This document shows, piece by piece, positions 6,483 to 7,690 of a DNA stretch of 7,690 nt. The stretch is from the NCBI GenBank assembly GCA_007118765.1, contig SKQZ01000092.1, positions 1 to 7,690 on the forward strand. The letters are read 5' to 3'. The DNA is from Candidatus Hydrogenedentota bacterium. Its GTDB lineage: Bacteria; Hydrogenedentota; Hydrogenedentia; Hydrogenedentales; CAITNO01. A model generated the notes under the pieces. That model did no database searches. It saw nothing but the letters and a program-made list of their open reading frames with translations, and was not told the origin of the DNA. The translations under genes and the position numbers were made by a program. Numbering within the stretch: the first letter of the stretch is position 1; each line of letters opens with the position of its first letter.

Positions 6483-7544
6483 ATGCAGTTCGGCATCTTG
6501 AAATTTCGCGAAACCTACATGAAACGCATTTGGGGCGGTGACAAGTTACAACGGGTGCTCGGCAGGAACATTCATGAGGCCGGCCCCATCGGGGAGGCAT
6601 GGCTGATTGCCGATCACCCCACCTGTGAAAGCGTGGTTGCAGAAGGCGACCATGATGGCCACACCCTGCGCGAACTCATGGAAACGGACAGGGACGCGCT
6701 CCTCGGCACACATGCACAGCCGACAAAAGACGGGCGTTTCCCTTTGCTGCTGAAACTGATTGACGCGGGCGATGTGTTGTCGGTGCAGGTGCATCCTGAT
6801 GATGCGTGCGCCCTGCGGCTGGACGAACAGGACGGCGGCAAAACGGAAATGTGGCATGTTCTTGAGGCGGACCCGGAGAGTACGCTTATTTCCGGGCTTT
6901 CCGAAAACACGACACGCGCCGCCTTTGAAGCGGCGCTGGCGGCAGGAGACCCCGCCCCGCTGATGCGCTCTTTTCCGGTGGCTGCGGGAGACAGCGTATT
7001 TGTCGCCGCCGGCGCCGTGCATGCCATCGGCGCAGGAATGTTGCTGGCGGAAATCCAACAAAACAGCGACATCACCTATCGCCTTTTCGATTGGAATCGG
7101 GTGGACCAGAACGGCGTACCCCGTGCATTGCATCTCAAGCAAGGACTGGAAGCAATGGATTTCACTTGTGACCACGGGGGCCGGGTCGCGCCGTTGCGAT
7201 ACACAACATCGGGAACAGTGCGCGAGGTCCTGGCCGCATGTCCCTATTTTGCGGCGGAACGGATTTGCGTGCAGGGCCGCGCCTATTTTGACACCCGCGG
7301 CGCCTCGTTCCATATCATATTGACATTGGACGATGTTGTCTCTCTGGTGGGCACGGATACGGGCTGCGTGTTAAACCGCGGCGAGGCTGCACTGGTCCCC
7401 GCTTCTGTGGCAGAATGGCACCTTGAAGGCGCCGGTAGTGTTCTCGACTATTACGTGCCCGGCCTGGACATGGACATTAGCATGCCGTTGCGACGACATG
7501 GTTACAGCGAAGCGCAAATAGCGCTGTTGGTAAGTGCGGACTAG
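6483..7544 (+). CDS. manA: Mannose-6-phosphate isomerase, class I (short bacterial type)
   Basis: 353 residues. This cupin-fold, zinc-dependent enzyme interconverts mannose-6-phosphate and fructose-6-phosphate in the cytoplasm, feeding mannose into glycolysis or supplying mannose-6-P for GDP-mannose. The N-terminus KRIWGGDKL (14-22) and GEAWLIADHP are family hallmarks. The zinc ligands are visible as Gln102 and His104 (SVQVHPDD), Glu122 (GKTEMWHVL) and His180 (GAVHAIG). Arg200 in SDITYRLFDWNR is the expected catalytic arginine. The length suits the short Bacillus-type class I enzymes, which lack the extra helical domain of the longer E. coli protein. It starts 46 bases after the sulfatase stop with no terminator between them, so the two are probably co-transcribed, which suggests mannose- or fucose-type sugars in the pathway, although a biosynthetic role is equally possible. 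Confidence 0.93.
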   Translation: MQFGILKFRETYMKRIWGGDKLQRVLGRNIHEAGPIGEAWLIADHPTCESVVAEGDHDGHTLRELMETDRDALLGTHAQPTKDGRFPLLLKLIDAGDVLSVQVHPDDACALRLDEQDGGKTEMWHVLEADPESTLISGLSENTTRAAFEAALAAGDPAPLMRSFPVAAGDSVFVAAGAVHAIGAGMLLAEIQQNSDITYRLFDWNRVDQNGVPRALHLKQGLEAMDFTCDHGGRVAPLRYTTSGTVREVLAACPYFAAERICVQGRAYFDTRGASFHIILTLDDVVSLVGTDTGCVLNRGEAALVPASVAEWHLEGAGSVLDYYVPGLDMDISMPLRRHGYSEAQIALLVSAD

Positions 7545-7598
7545 CCTGGATTTGTCGACAACACGCTGATGTTCCCGTTGCAACCAAAGGATGTCACA

Positions 7599-7690
7599 AT
7601 GGCTACAGTTGGTATCGCCCTTTTATGCTTTGTTGGCTATATCGTTGCGTACAACACCTATGGTCGCTGGCTGGCCCGCAAGATATTTGC
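7599..7690 (+). CDS. cstA: CstA-family carbon starvation protein, N-terminal fragment (cut by right edge)
   Basis: Only the first 30 codons are visible. The sequence begins with a hydrophobic helix (VGIALLCFVGYIVAY) followed by NTYGRWLARKIF. The pattern of a first membrane helix then YGR-LA-K-F is characteristic of CstA-type multi-spanning transporters, which take up peptides or, in some bacteria, pyruvate during carbon limitation. AAAGG eight bases before the ATG at 7599 supports this start; an in-frame ATG at 7569 would add ten residues but has no ribosome binding site. The gene follows the isomerase by 54 bases without an evident terminator, so it may belong to the same transcript. The call rests on a short stretch and could also be another membrane protein with a similar N-terminus. 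Confidence 0.68.
   Translation, partial: MATVGIALLCFVGYIVAYNTYGRWLARKIF

Overview
The window looks like chromosomal DNA from a Gram-negative, moderately GC-rich bacterium with a glycan-degrading lifestyle. A large GH42-like protein with an inserted carbohydrate-binding-type domain, a secreted PhoPQ-related (PqaA-type) hydrolase and a Cys-type sulfatase together resemble gene content common in the PVC group and Hydrogenedentota-like lineages. That placement is inference; no marker gene here fixes the phylum. No RNA gene, insertion sequence, CRISPR array or phage gene was seen.

Layout. (1) Bases 1-3002, plus strand: the 3' end of an unidentified gene, then 21 bases later a secreted 856-residue GH42/beta-galactosidase-like protein. 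(2) Bases 3003-3148: a convergent intergenic region with a long imperfect hairpin that probably ends transcription from both sides. (3) Bases 3149-4591, minus strand: a secreted 480-residue PhoPQ-activated pathogenicity-related family protein with an intact Ser-Asp-His triad. (4) Bases 4592-4936: a divergent intergenic region with a good sigma70-type promoter reading right, and a perfect 15-base palindrome just past the predicted transcription start. (5) Bases 4937-7690, plus strand: a sulfatase/phosphonate-monoester-hydrolase-like enzyme without a signal peptide, a type I mannose-6-phosphate isomerase, and the first 30 codons of a CstA-family transporter cut by the window edge. Gaps of 46 and 54 bases make one operon plausible.

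Working together (inference): the left and middle genes encode exported proteins acting on glycans or esters outside the cytoplasm. The right-hand set is cytoplasmic or membrane metabolism: removal of a sulfate or phosphonate/phosphate ester, mannose-6-P to fructose-6-P conversion, and peptide or pyruvate uptake. The palindrome suggests the right-hand set is under a dedicated repressor. The families are known and I found no clear new system. The points most worth following are the operator, the unusual catalytic region of the GH42-like protein, and the cytosolic PMH-like sulfatase with a cysteine cluster.
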